From: Christensenella sp. UBA2853
GTDB lineage: Bacteria; Bacillota; Clostridia; Christensenellales; Aristaeellaceae
Reading direction: 5' to 3'
Assembly (NCBI GenBank): GCA_002350845.1
Contig: DEFL01000020.1
Coordinates: forward strand, 2,910 to 17,933
DNA: 15,024 nucleotides
Numbering within the stretch: position 1 is the first letter of the stretch; each line of letters begins with the position of its first letter. Shown here piece after piece: positions 1 to 7,625 of the stretch. The notes under the pieces are model-generated. The model searched no databases, was not told the DNA's origin, and saw only the letters and a list, made by a program, of their open reading frames with translations. The translations under genes and the position numbers were made by a program.

Positions 1-3
1 TTT

Positions 4-20
4 GAAAGCATCTCGCTTTC
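4..20. repeat. Small perfect hairpin near the window edge
   Basis: GAAAGC (4-9) and GCTTTC (15-20) form a perfect 6-bp stem around a 5-base loop. Neither side carries a T-run, so it does not look like an intrinsic terminator. It lies beyond the terminator of the broken lipoprotein gene. No gene is visible in positions 1-100. Two near-identical 10-mers ending in TTTTTACAG lie side by side at 79-98. No function is assigned. Confidence 0.35.
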
Positions 21-102
21 ATTGGTTGATACGCACATCTTTTCTCTCTGGCAGTGCTTTTCATCTTTTCCGGGCGGATTTTTTACAGCTTTTTACAGAA
101 AG

Positions 103-138
103 AAAAAGATCCCGCAGACATGTGCTGCTGGATCTTTT
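103..138 (-). terminator. Intrinsic (rho-independent) terminator of the minus-strand lipoprotein gene
   Basis: Bases 104-117 pair with 125-138 in a 14-bp stem with one C/T mismatch (113/129), closing a 7-base loop (118-124). Read on the minus strand, the stem ends in a run of five T followed by C and further T. It begins 22 bases after the TAA at 161-163 of the minus-strand gene, the expected place. The matching A-run (104-107) and T-run (135-138) mean it could also work weakly on the plus strand. Confidence 0.85.
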
Positions 139-160
139 GCGCTGAGGCTGAGAGGGCCGA

Positions 161-553
161 TTACTTCCGGGAAGCTGCGGCGATGGCTTCCGTTTCCGCG
201 GTCAGGCGGATCGTGCCTTCCTTCTCATGCAACTTGGTCAGGTACTCAGTATTGCCGATGGTATAGGAAGCGGTCAGGCTCGGGAAGCCGTTCCTGTCAG
301 GTACCAGGTACAGCCGTGAGGGAGACGCTGGTTTTCGCTCCGCTTTTCAGACCGCTCTGATGGAAGACAACTTCTGCCTTACTGGGACTGTTGTCATCGG
401 CCACAAAGGCCCTGTCGACGGTTTTGCCGGTTTCGTTGGAGATGGTGTAGGTGAACATTTTTTCCTGAGAGGTTTTTGCTGTCCTGTTCTGGCTGCAGGC
501 CACACAGGCGACTGCCATGACCAGGAGCAGGACGATTGCCAGTTTTTTTTCAT
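161..553 (-). pseudogene. Small secreted lipoprotein, broken by two compensating single-base frameshifts
   Basis: Read on the minus strand, ATG at 553-551 is followed by a run of eight A. With nine A, the frame would continue M-K-K-K-LAIVLLLVMAVACVAC-S, a typical lipoprotein signal peptide with the lipid-modified Cys at residue 17 or 20. From about 540 to 316 the second frame reads sensibly (for example TYTISNETGKTVDRAFVADD). At 314-315 one surplus G moves the sense to the original frame, continuing LYLVPDRNGFPSLTASYTIG and ending in ...AIAAASRK at a TAA (161-163). Removing one G and adding one A gives one coherent protein of about 130 residues. As written, the second frame stops at 297-299. 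The mature part resembles small beta-rich lipoproteins with a 'NETGK' type strand, but I cannot name a family. The upstream ribosome site (GAAGAAGG) is about 14 bases from the ATG, rather far. Either the gene is decayed, the homopolymer is a slippage or phase switch, or the assembly has two indel errors. That the three pieces form one protein is quite sure; why it is broken is not. Confidence 0.75.
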
Positions 554-1055
554 TTTTCTTTTTTTGCCTTCTTCAATATATTACAGTCTGTTTGTTCTTT
601 GAATCGTTTTTGATCGTTTCGTTTTGGTCGTATGGGCTGTGCTGCGCAGTCCCTCCCGGGAAGATCTGTTCCCGAAGGAGAAGGAGCGCAGCGGCCGAGC
701 CTTCCGGGAACGGGTCCAGCGGGGCACCCTGCATGGCGGGGATGCCTCAGGAAATATGGGACAGAGGGGAAGCCGTTTTTTCGGTCCGCCTCGTTTGGGT
801 CATCCTGGGATGCGGTGCGTGGGCACGCGCATCTGAGCCGGGACCTGCGCAGGGGCTGTTTTCACGCCCGCGGCATGTTCAGGTTCCGGTATATGATACG
901 GGTCACAGGCAGGGATGGCAGTGCATGCGAATGAAATCCTTTTCTTCCCTCAGGGCCCAAAGAGGTGCGGCTTGATACCCTGGCGGGCAGACCGTCAGGA
1001 GTCGTATATATTCTGTTTTTTTCAATTTTTGCAATAAAATATACGATTTTCTCCC
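554..1055. other. Gene-poor region with a GC-rich island, no recognisable gene
   Basis: This stretch separates the divergent lipoprotein gene from the mannan operon. Both ends are AT-rich, but about 630-975 is clearly GC-rich. Open frames exist there on the plus strand (for example 632-934), yet their translations are rich in Arg, Gly, Ser and Pro, lack any domain pattern, and have no good ribosome-binding site. The minus-strand frames are broken by stops. An imperfect hairpin is formed by 668-678 and 700-711 (11 bp, one bulge, 21-base loop). I see no tRNA, rRNA, insertion-sequence end or CRISPR repeat. It could be a decayed gene or a structured non-coding element. Confidence 0.4.
1002..1046. 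repeat. Inverted repeat upstream of the operon promoter, possible operator
   Basis: TCGTATAT (1002-1009) and ATATACGA (1039-1046) are perfect 8-bp inverted copies separated by 29 bases of T/A-rich DNA. They lie just upstream of the predicted -35 box at 1056. Two half-sites about 37 bases apart centre to centre would fit an activator or looping repressor. An AT-rich chance match is also possible, as no regulator gene is in view to test it. Confidence 0.35.
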
Positions 1056-1084
1056 TTTACGATCATCCACATCTTATGTAAAAT
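1056..1084 (+). promoter_or_regulatory. Candidate sigma-A promoter of the mannan operon
   Basis: TTTACG (1056-1061) and TAAAAT (1079-1084) stand 17 bases apart, a fair match to -35/-10 boxes. Transcription would start near 1091 and leave a leader of about 160 bases before the mannanase ATG at 1251. It is the best promoter-like pair I see in the AT-rich stretch before the operon. The -35 box is a weak match, so an activator may be needed. Confidence 0.45.
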
Positions 1085-1105
1085 GGTATCAGACATTTCA
1101 TGATC

Positions 1106-1218
1106 CTGTCGGTTGGACAGCGCATACACGACATCTGTTTTTTGGTATTTTCTTTTTGCGTCATCCATCATTCCATATTTTTCTGATCCAGAGCCCGACA
1201 AGGGCAGTCTTCTTTTTT
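1106..1218 (+). promoter_or_regulatory. Structured leader of the operon, possible attenuator
   Basis: The predicted leader holds a hairpin CTGTC-GGTTG-GACAG (1106-1120), a T-run at 1138-1143, and a second hairpin GCCC (1193-1196) / GGGC (1202-1205) with a 5-base loop. Its stem can be lengthened by AGA (1190-1192) with TCT (1208-1210) across an AG bulge. Six T follow at 1213-1218. Stem plus T-run resembles a weak intrinsic terminator placed 19 bases before the ribosome site. The stem is short, so this is only suggestive. I do not recognise any known riboswitch class. Confidence 0.3.
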
Positions 1219-1227
1219 ACAGTAAAA
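1215..1227. promoter_or_regulatory. Short palindrome just upstream of the mannanase ribosome site
   Basis: TTTTAC-A-GTAAAA is a perfect 6+1+6 palindrome lying 10 bases before the AGGGAGG at 1237. It could be a repressor site or a small RNA hairpin. The 10-mer TTTTTTACAG at 1213-1222 recurs exactly at 79-88, but in AT-rich DNA that may be chance. Confidence 0.25.
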
Positions 1228-1236
1228 GATACAATC

Positions 1237-1243
1237 AGGGAGG
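1237..1243 (+). promoter_or_regulatory. Ribosome-binding site that fixes the mannanase start
   Basis: AGGGAGG sits 7 bases before ATG 1251. The frame is open further upstream to a TTG at 1113, but that codon has no ribosome site and the 46 extra residues would precede the signal peptide. This site therefore decides for 1251. Confidence 0.85.
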
Positions 1244-1250
1244 CAGTGTC

Positions 1251-2729
1251 ATGGGAAAGCAGGGGAGGTCCCGCAGACTTTTTCACACAATCGCAGCGCT
1301 GGCGATGTGCTGTTTTATGATGCCGGTGGAATTCGGGTCAGCGCAGAGCAGTCCTGTGCGCCTGGAAGCTGAGACGGGCACCATGTACGGCCATGCAAAA
1401 GTTGTATCCTCAGGCGACCGGACCTGGGTGGAAGGCTTCCAGAAAGCAGGTGATCGCGTGGAACTGACGGTGCATATCGACCAGGGCGGCATGTATGACA
1501 TCTCTGTCATTCTGGCCAGTGCAGACGGCGGACACAAGGAAAACCCGATGCTTGTTGACGGAGAGCGGGTGGCGAGCAGCATTGTCGAAGGAAAGGACTT
1601 TCAGACAAGCGTCCTCTCCTATATTTATCTGACGGAGGGGGATCATATCCTGGCCCTGGACACCAGCTGGGGATGGATCAGGGTGGATGCCCTCGAAATC
1701 CAGCCGTCCCTGCCGATGCCGGCGGATCTGTATGATGTTTCACCGGTACTCGTAACCCCGGATCCATCGCCGGAAGCGCAGCGGATGTTTGCATGGATGT
1801 GCGATATTTACGGCAAAAAAATCATTACAGGCCAGAATTGCGACGGAGGCATGTTCGGCATGGAAAACCAGGCCGTCTGGCGCGCCACAGATGGCGCGTA
1901 TCCCGCGCTGCTGGGCCTGGATATGATGGATTACAGCCCCTCCCGGGTCGAGCGCGGTTCACAGGGCAAGTCAGTGGACCATGCGATCCAGTACTGGGAA
2001 AAGGGCGGCATTGTGACCTTCTGCTGGCACTGGAACGCTCCTTCACCCTATCTGAAGGAGGAACGGTGGTATTCCGGCTTCTATACTGAGTATTCCACGA
2101 TCAATCTGAAAAAAATCATGGACGGCGAGGATCCGCAGGGCTATGAACTGCTCATGAAGGACCTGGATGCCATTGCCGTTCAGCTGGGACGCCTGCGCGA
2201 CGCCGGGGTCCCGGTGCTCTGGCGCCCCCTGCACGAGGCCAGCGGCGGCTGGTTCTGGTGGGGCGCGTCGGGTCCCGAAGCCTACAAGTGGCTGTGGAAC
2301 CTGATGTTTGAGAAATTTACGGGCGAGTATCATCTCAACAATCTGATCTGGGTATGGAACGGACAGCATGCCGACTGGTATCCCGGAGACGAGACCGTGG
2401 ATATCATCGGCGAGGATATCTATCCGGGCGAGCGCGTGTACAATTCCCAGAGCTCCAAATTTATGGACTGCCTGAAATATACCAGCGCAAGAAAGATGAT
2501 CATGCTCTCGGAGAACGGCTGCGTGCCTGACCCGGAACTGATGTTCCGCGACGGCACGGTTTGGTCGAGCTACTGCACCTGGGGCGGCGATTTCATCCTC
2601 AAGAGCAGTAAATTCAACAAGCCCAGTGAAAAGTACACCGAGGTCTGGCTGCTGAAAAAAATGTATGCGGATGAACGGTCTGTGACACGGGATGATATTC
2701 CCGACCTGAAGAGCGGTCCGCAGGAATAA
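1251..2729 (+). CDS. Secreted endo-beta-1,4-mannanase: CBM35-like domain + GH26 catalytic domain
   Basis: A 492-residue secreted enzyme expected to cut internal beta-1,4-mannosyl bonds of mannan, glucomannan or galactomannan. Residues 1-32 are a signal peptide (basic start, hydrophobic core, cleavage likely after GSA). The Met-Cys-Cys in the core does not make a proper lipobox. Residues about 36-150 form a jelly-roll carbohydrate-binding module of the CBM35/CBM6 type, opening with VRLEAETG and ending with WGWIRVDALEI. Residues about 160-485 are the GH26 barrel: WRPLHEASGGWFWWG carries the acid/base Glu329, and LSENG carries the nucleophile Glu421, both in the places known for the family. The many Trp residues (for example FCWHWNAP) fit mannan-binding subsites. 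There is no dockerin, SLH or LPXTG anchor, so the enzyme should be released or held only by sugar binding. It is the first gene of the operon, 46 bases before the binding-protein gene, and gives the locus its likely substrate. GH26 also contains some xylanases and lichenases, but the motifs favour mannanase. Confidence 0.93.
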   Translation: MGKQGRSRRLFHTIAALAMCCFMMPVEFGSAQSSPVRLEAETGTMYGHAKVVSSGDRTWVEGFQKAGDRVELTVHIDQGGMYDISVILASADGGHKENPMLVDGERVASSIVEGKDFQTSVLSYIYLTEGDHILALDTSWGWIRVDALEIQPSLPMPADLYDVSPVLVTPDPSPEAQRMFAWMCDIYGKKIITGQNCDGGMFGMENQAVWRATDGAYPALLGLDMMDYSPSRVERGSQGKSVDHAIQYWEKGGIVTFCWHWNAPSPYLKEERWYSGFYTEYSTINLKKIMDGEDPQGYELLMKDLDAIAVQLGRLRDAGVPVLWRPLHEASGGWFWWGASGPEAYKWLWNLMFEKFTGEYHLNNLIWVWNGQHADWYPGDETVDIIGEDIYPGERVYNSQSSKFMDCLKYTSARKMIMLSENGCVPDPELMFRDGTVWSSYCTWGGDFILKSSKFNKPSEKYTEVWLLKKMYADERSVTRDDIPDLKSGPQE

Positions 2730-2775
2730 CCGGAGTGAAAAGAAGAAAGAAATCATGGACAGGAGCGGAGAGAGG

Positions 2776-5760
2776 ATGAAAGGATGGTTGGGTCTGGCCG
2801 CAGTGCTGGTCCTGCTTCTGACGGCAGTGCCTTCCCTGGCTGCCACAGACAGGTCCATTGCGGAGTATGAGAACCTGGTGAGCACGTACTCGATCGACGC
2901 GAGCATTCCTTCGTATGATGACTACCGGAAGGCCTGTGCTGAAACCCGGCCGGACTGTGCGATCGTCCTCGAGGGTGCAGACGTTGTCCGGTATGAGGAA
3001 GAAGGCGCCGAGGCGCCTACGCTGCTCTCTGATTATGCCGGCATGCCGGGCATATCGCTGCTGACCGGGGAAGAAGCGCTTGCAGAATGGGAGTTTACGG
3101 TGGAAGAAGAGGGCTGGTATGACCCCTGTCTGGAATACTATCCCTATGAGGGCAAAAACTCCGAGATCCAGCGGGCCTTCTTTATCGACGGGCAGCTGCC
3201 CTATGATGAACTGTCCCTGATCGCGTTTACCCGGGTCTGGAGAAACGATCTGCATGACCAGGTCACGCGGGAAACGGATGAAAACGGGATCGACGTCATC
3301 CGCTGGCGCAGGGACAATCAGGGAAACGAACTGAAGCCCTCACCGGAGGAAGCGCCGGAATGGGTGGAAACCGCGCTCTATGACAGCAACGGATATATCA
3401 CGGACAATCTGGGTGTTTACCTGAAAAAAGGACAGCACACGCTGTCGGTCCTTTCGCTGCGTGAGCCCATGCTCATCCGCAGGATCACCCTCCGGCAGAT
3501 GGAAAAGCCCCTGCCGTACGCATCAGAGCGCACAGGGTTTAAGCAGGCGAGCGGCATTTCCGTCCGGATTGAGGCGGAAACAGCGGAAAAAACCTCATCC
3601 CAGATGCTGTATCCGGTTCAGGACCAGGGCTCATCGGCGGTGTATCCCGCCAGCGCACGGTACCTGCTGAACAACACCATTGGGGGCAATGCCTGGAAGA
3701 ATGCCGGTCAGTGGATTGAGTGGAAATTCTCCGTGCCCGAGGAAGGCGACTACTGCCTGACCTTCTATGACAAGCAGAACTTTGTCCGCGGCATTGACGT
3801 CTACCGCAAAATCTATGTGGACGGGCAGGTGCCTTTCCAGGAGTTCGGCGCGCTTCCGTTCGGCTATGGCCAGACCTGGCGCATGGAGACCGCGGAAAGC
3901 GGGAAAGGCGAACCTTACCGCGTGCATCTGTCTTCCGGCGAGCACACTCTGCGTATGGAAGTGGTCCTCGGCAATATGGCCGGGATTATCAGCCAGGTCC
4001 AGCAGTGCGTGCTGCAGCTGAACAGTATCTACCGTCAGGTGCTGTATATCACCGGCGTCTCCCCGGACGTCAACCGCGACTACCAGATCGAGCGGAATCT
4101 TCCGGGACTCAAGCAGGAGCTCGAGGATGTGCGCGCCGATCTTCGGGTTGCCATTGATACACTCGAAGCGACGGCCGGACATGCCAGCGATAAGCTGACT
4201 GTGCTCAAAACCATGGATGACCAGCTGGAAGAACTGATCAAAGACCAGGAACGGTTTACCGAAGTTCTTTCTTCCTATAAAACAAACGTCCGCGCGTGCG
4301 GCAACTGGATCACCCAGGTTCTCGGCCAGCCCCTGCAGATTGACAGAATCTATGTCCACACACCGGATGTGGATCCGAAGGCGGAGAACACATCCTTCGG
4401 CAACGTCCTGAGCCATGAAGCCCAGAGACTGTACAACTCCTTCGTGATTGACTACAACCAGGTCGGCAACATTGCCGAGGCGGGCGGCACCAGCAAGGTG
4501 ATCACGCTGTGGATCGGCACCGGCCGCGACCAGGCCAATGTCATCAAGGCTCTGATTGATGAAAACTTCACTCCGGAAACCGGCATCAATGTCAATGTTC
4601 AGCTGGTCGACATGAATACGCTCCTGCGCGCCACCCTGTCCGGACAGGGCCCGGATGTGGCCATTCAGGTGGCCAATACGACCGGCATTGCCGGCGCGGT
4701 CATGAATACCGGCAATGATACACCGGTCAACTACGGACTGCGCCACGCGGTGCTGGACCTGACCGGATTCTCGGATTTCTCCGAAATCGCCTCCCGCTTC
4801 GCGCCGAGCGCTCTGGTCCCGTTCTCCTTTAACGGCGCCACGTACGCGCTGCCCGATACGCAGACCTTCCCGATGATGTTCTACCGCAAGGATATCCTCG
4901 CGGAGATCGGGCTTGAGGTCCCCAAGACCTGGGACGAAGTGAAGGTCGCCATGAGCGTGCTGTCCAAGAACCAGATGGAGTTCGGCATGCTGCCTGGAGA
5001 ACAGACCTTCGCCATGCTGCTCTATCAGGCAGGCGGAGAGTATTACAGTGAAAACGGTGACCGCTCAGCGCTGGATTCGGATATCGCGATCAATGTCTTC
5101 CGCAGATACTGCGAGTTCTACACAGACTACAAACTCGACGCGGCGACCTCGGTGGAAGAGCGCTTCCGCACAGGCGAGTGTCCGCTCATCATTTCGGATT
5201 ACACAACCTACAACAACCTGCAGGTCTCCGCGCCTGACATCAAGGGACTCTGGGACTTCACGCATGTTCCCGGCACGATCCGGGAGGACGGCACGCTCAA
5301 TACCGCCACCGGCTGCTCCGGTCTTGCGGACATCATCATGAGCGCGACCAAGGAACCGGAAGCCTGCTGGGAGTTCCTCAAGTGGTGGACCAGTGCCGCG
5401 ACCCAGACCCTGTACGGACGTGAGATGGAATCCCTGATGGGTTCCTCCGCGCGCGTGGCCACTGCGAACCAGGAAGCCCTGGCCAATCTGTCCTGGCCGA
5501 TCCGCGACTACAAGGGACTGGCCGCACAGTTTGCCAATGTCCGGGGCATTCCGCAGGTGCCGGGCGGCTACTACACCTGGCGCAATGTGAACAACGCTTT
5601 CTATGCGGTCACCACAGACAATGCCAGCAAGGGCCGGAACGAATCCGGCAATACACCGCGTGAAGAACTGATGGACAAGATCTATTACATCAACGCGGAA
5701 ATCACCTACAAACGCACGGAATTCGGCCTGCCGACGGCAGAGCAGGGAGAGGGGGAGTAA
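2776..5760 (+). CDS. Large ABC substrate-binding protein with two N-terminal jelly-roll domains
   Basis: A 994-residue exported protein that should capture oligosaccharides for the neighbouring permeases. The start at 2776 is chosen because GGAG (2767-2770) lies 5 bases before it and the protein then begins with a clean signal peptide (about residues 1-23, AxA-type cleavage). The in-frame ATG at 2755 lacks a good ribosome site. Order of parts: a first beta-sandwich (about 50-250, with a WEFTVEEEGWYD strand and a 'KKGQHTLSV' turn); a second one (about 263-410) opening with VRIEAET as CBM35/CBM6 modules do; a charged helical linker (about 435-565); and a type-1 solute-binding domain (about 576-990), with ITLWIGTGRDQ as first strand, GPDVAIQ around residue 627, YALPDTQTFPMMFYRKDIL from 690, then KTWDEV. 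Typical sugar-binding proteins are 400-550 residues, so this is about twice normal size. There is no lipobox Cys, unusual for a Gram-positive binding protein. Its stop is 1 base before the next gene. Substrate mannan oligosaccharide is inferred from the mannanase next door. Confidence 0.88.
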   Translation: MKGWLGLAAVLVLLLTAVPSLAATDRSIAEYENLVSTYSIDASIPSYDDYRKACAETRPDCAIVLEGADVVRYEEEGAEAPTLLSDYAGMPGISLLTGEEALAEWEFTVEEEGWYDPCLEYYPYEGKNSEIQRAFFIDGQLPYDELSLIAFTRVWRNDLHDQVTRETDENGIDVIRWRRDNQGNELKPSPEEAPEWVETALYDSNGYITDNLGVYLKKGQHTLSVLSLREPMLIRRITLRQMEKPLPYASERTGFKQASGISVRIEAETAEKTSSQMLYPVQDQGSSAVYPASARYLLNNTIGGNAWKNAGQWIEWKFSVPEEGDYCLTFYDKQNFVRGIDVYRKIYVDGQVPFQEFGALPFGYGQTWRMETAESGKGEPYRVHLSSGEHTLRMEVVLGNMAGIISQVQQCVLQLNSIYRQVLYITGVSPDVNRDYQIERNLPGLKQELEDVRADLRVAIDTLEATAGHASDKLTVLKTMDDQLEELIKDQERFTEVLSSYKTNVRACGNWITQVLGQPLQIDRIYVHTPDVDPKAENTSFGNVLSHEAQRLYNSFVIDYNQVGNIAEAGGTSKVITLWIGTGRDQANVIKALIDENFTPETGINVNVQLVDMNTLLRATLSGQGPDVAIQVANTTGIAGAVMNTGNDTPVNYGLRHAVLDLTGFSDFSEIASRFAPSALVPFSFNGATYALPDTQTFPMMFYRKDILAEIGLEVPKTWDEVKVAMSVLSKNQMEFGMLPGEQTFAMLLYQAGGEYYSENGDRSALDSDIAINVFRRYCEFYTDYKLDAATSVEERFRTGECPLIISDYTTYNNLQVSAPDIKGLWDFTHVPGTIREDGTLNTATGCSGLADIIMSATKEPEACWEFLKWWTSAATQTLYGREMESLMGSSARVATANQEALANLSWPIRDYKGLAAQFANVRGIPQVPGGYYTWRNVNNAFYAVTTDNASKGRNESGNTPREELMDKIYYINAEITYKRTEFGLPTAEQGEGE

Positions 5761-5761
5761 C

Positions 5762-6694
5762 ATGAGCCGGATTGAAGCGAATCGTCTGCCCGGGGTCCAG
5801 AAATTCTCCCTGCGGCATGAAATCTGGAAAAACAGGGCCTCCTATCTGCTCATGGCCCCGTACTTTATCCTGTTTTTCCTCTTTACGGTCATCCCCGTCC
5901 TGATGTCCATTTACCTGTCTTTCACGTACTTCAATATGCTGGAAGCGCCGCGCTTCGTGGGCTGGAGCAATTACATCAAGCTGCTTCTGGAGGATGACAT
6001 CTTTATCATCTCCCTGCGCAACACCCTGATCTTTGCCGTTGTCACCGGCCCGGTCAGCTATATGCTCTGCCTCCTGTTTGCGTGGATCATCAATGAGTTC
6101 AGACCCAAGCTGCGCGCAGTGCTGACACTGGTATTCTATGCCCCGTCCATCTGCGGCAATGCCTATATGGTCTGGAACCTGATCCTGACCGGCGACCGCT
6201 ACGGCTATCTGAACGGTCTGCTGCTGAGGCTGGATTTCATCAATGAACCCATTCTGTGGATGCAGACCGAGAAGTTTGTCCTGCCCGTGCTGATTGTGGT
6301 CCAGCTGTGGCTGTCCCTGGGCACCGGCTTCCTCTCCTTTATCGCCGGTCTTCAGACCGTGGACAAGGGCATGTATGAGGCGGCCGCCATTGACGGCGTC
6401 AAAAACCGCTGGCAGGAACTCTGGTATGTGACTCTGCCCGCCATGAAGCCGCAGCTGCTCTTCGGCGCGGTGATGCAGATCACGCAGTCCTTCGCGGTGG
6501 CCGATATTTCCATCAATCTCGCAGGCAATCCATCTGTCAACTATGCCGGCGCCACCGTGGTGACCCATCTCCTGGACTATGGCTCAACCCGACTGGATAT
6601 GGGCTATGCCTCGGCGATCGCCACCATTCTGTTCCTGCTGATGGTGGGCACCAACAAACTGGTCCAGAAGGTGCTCAGAAGGGTGGGTGAATAA
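5762..6694 (+). CDS. Sugar ABC transporter permease, first pair, MalF/LplB-like subunit
   Basis: A 310-residue inner-membrane subunit of a carbohydrate importer. Six membrane helices fit about 29-53, 88-112, 120-142, 172-195, 231-251 and 283-303. The cytoplasmic EAA loop that docks the ATPase is EAAAIDGVKNRWQELWYVTL, starting at Glu206, with the usual Gly and Pro following. The ATG comes one base after the binding-protein stop, with its purine-rich ribosome site (GGGAGAGGGGGAG) inside the end of that gene, so translation is probably coupled. It should pair with the next gene. No ATP-binding subunit is encoded in the window; in Firmicutes a shared MsmK/UgpC-type ATPase often serves such transporters. 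Confidence 0.92.
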   Translation: MSRIEANRLPGVQKFSLRHEIWKNRASYLLMAPYFILFFLFTVIPVLMSIYLSFTYFNMLEAPRFVGWSNYIKLLLEDDIFIISLRNTLIFAVVTGPVSYMLCLLFAWIINEFRPKLRAVLTLVFYAPSICGNAYMVWNLILTGDRYGYLNGLLLRLDFINEPILWMQTEKFVLPVLIVVQLWLSLGTGFLSFIAGLQTVDKGMYEAAAIDGVKNRWQELWYVTLPAMKPQLLFGAVMQITQSFAVADISINLAGNPSVNYAGATVVTHLLDYGSTRLDMGYASAIATILFLLMVGTNKLVQKVLRRVGE

Positions 6695-6695
6695 G

Positions 6696-7625
6696 ATGAG
6701 TACAGCGTCTCAGCATAAGCCTGTGGATACCCGCCCGGAAAAAATCATTAAACTGGAAAAGAAAATGCGGCGGAAGGAAGGCGGGAAAAAGCTGAACCGG
6801 TCAATGGCCGGCAACACCCTGCTTTTCATCATCATGGGCATCAGCGGACTGTTTATGGTCCTGCCGCTGGTCATGATCGTCAACAACGCGCTCAAACCGC
6901 TCGATGAAATCTATCAGTTCCCGCCGCGCATCTTTGTCCGCAATCCCACACTGACCAATTTCAGCGACCTGTTCGTTCTGATGAACGAAAGCTGGGTCCC
7001 GTTCTCACGCTACATTTTCAATACCATCATCATTTCCCTGGGCGGCATGCTGGGCCATGTCATTGTCGCCTCCATGGCGGCCTACCCGCTGGCCAAGCAT
7101 AAGTTCCCCGGGAAGGCCCTGCTGTTCTCCATGGTGGTTCTGTCGATGATGTTCTCCTGGACCGTCACGCAGATCCCGCAGTACCTGATTATTTCCTGGC
7201 TGGGCATCAACAACACCTATGCCGCGCTCGTGCTGCCTGCCTGGGCCTTCGGCATGGGTCTGTACCTGATGAAACAGTTTATGGAGCAGCTGCCTGACTC
7301 CCTGATGGAGAGCGCGCGGCTGCAGGGTGCCAATGAATGGCAGATTTTCTGGCAGATTGTGATGCCTAATGTGCGTCCTGCCTGGCTCACACTGGCCATC
7401 TTCCAGTTCCAGCAGATGTGGGGCAATACCGGCGGCATGTTCCTGAGAAACGAGGAACTCAAGCCCCTGCAGTATGCGCTGCAGCAGATCACCTCCGGCG
7501 GCGTCAGCCGTGCCGGTGCAGGCGCGGCCGTCACCTTCATTATTGCCGCCATTCCCATTATCTTCTTCCTGATCTGTCAGAGCTCAATTCTGGAAACCAT
7601 GACGACATCCGGCATGAAGGATTAA
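6696..7625 (+). CDS. Sugar ABC transporter permease, first pair, MalG/YtcP-like subunit
   Basis: A 309-residue partner of the preceding permease. About 40 N-terminal residues are strongly charged (Lys/Arg-rich, for example EKKMRRKEGGKK) and cytoplasmic; six membrane helices follow. The EAA-type loop reads ESARLQGANEWQIFWQIVMP from Glu205, with Ser-Ala in place of the usual Ala-Ala. The ATG at 6696 is one base after the previous stop. A GTG three codons upstream (6687) overlaps the previous gene and has AGAAGG directly against it, too close, so 6696 is preferred, although its own ribosome site is weak and coupling is likely. Binding-protein gene plus two permeases in this order is the standard CUT1 layout. 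Confidence 0.9.
   Translation: MSTASQHKPVDTRPEKIIKLEKKMRRKEGGKKLNRSMAGNTLLFIIMGISGLFMVLPLVMIVNNALKPLDEIYQFPPRIFVRNPTLTNFSDLFVLMNESWVPFSRYIFNTIIISLGGMLGHVIVASMAAYPLAKHKFPGKALLFSMVVLSMMFSWTVTQIPQYLIISWLGINNTYAALVLPAWAFGMGLYLMKQFMEQLPDSLMESARLQGANEWQIFWQIVMPNVRPAWLTLAIFQFQQMWGNTGGMFLRNEELKPLQYALQQITSGGVSRAGAGAAVTFIIAAIPIIFFLICQSSILETMTTSGMKD

Noticed and set aside
166..711. TTCCGGGAA repeated at 166-174 and 702-710
   Set aside because: A 9-base GC-rich near-palindrome, once inside a coding remnant; chance is a sufficient explanation.
517..975. Plus-strand frame of about 150 codons over the GC-rich island
   Set aside because: It begins inside the minus-strand lipoprotein gene, has no ribosome site and shows no domain or membrane pattern.
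1113..1250. Extended start (TTG 1113) for the mannanase
   Set aside because: No ribosome site before it, the added 46 residues lie ahead of a proper signal peptide, and AGGGAGG at 1237-1243 clearly serves ATG 1251.
1..1250. CRISPR array, tRNA or insertion-sequence ends
   Set aside because: No regularly spaced direct repeats, no cloverleaf, and no terminal inverted repeats with a transposase were seen.
2755..2775. Earlier ATG for the large binding protein
   Set aside because: Its upstream sequence is only A/G-rich without a GGAGG core, and the seven extra residues are charged and add nothing to the signal peptide; 2776 has GGAG at good spacing.
3631..4746. Long minus-strand open frames opposite the operon genes (also at 7622-9106, 10025-11368, 12331-13332)
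   Set aside because: They lie fully opposite well-supported genes, are an effect of GC-rich codon use, and their translations are His/Gln/Arg/Asp-rich shadows without family resemblance.
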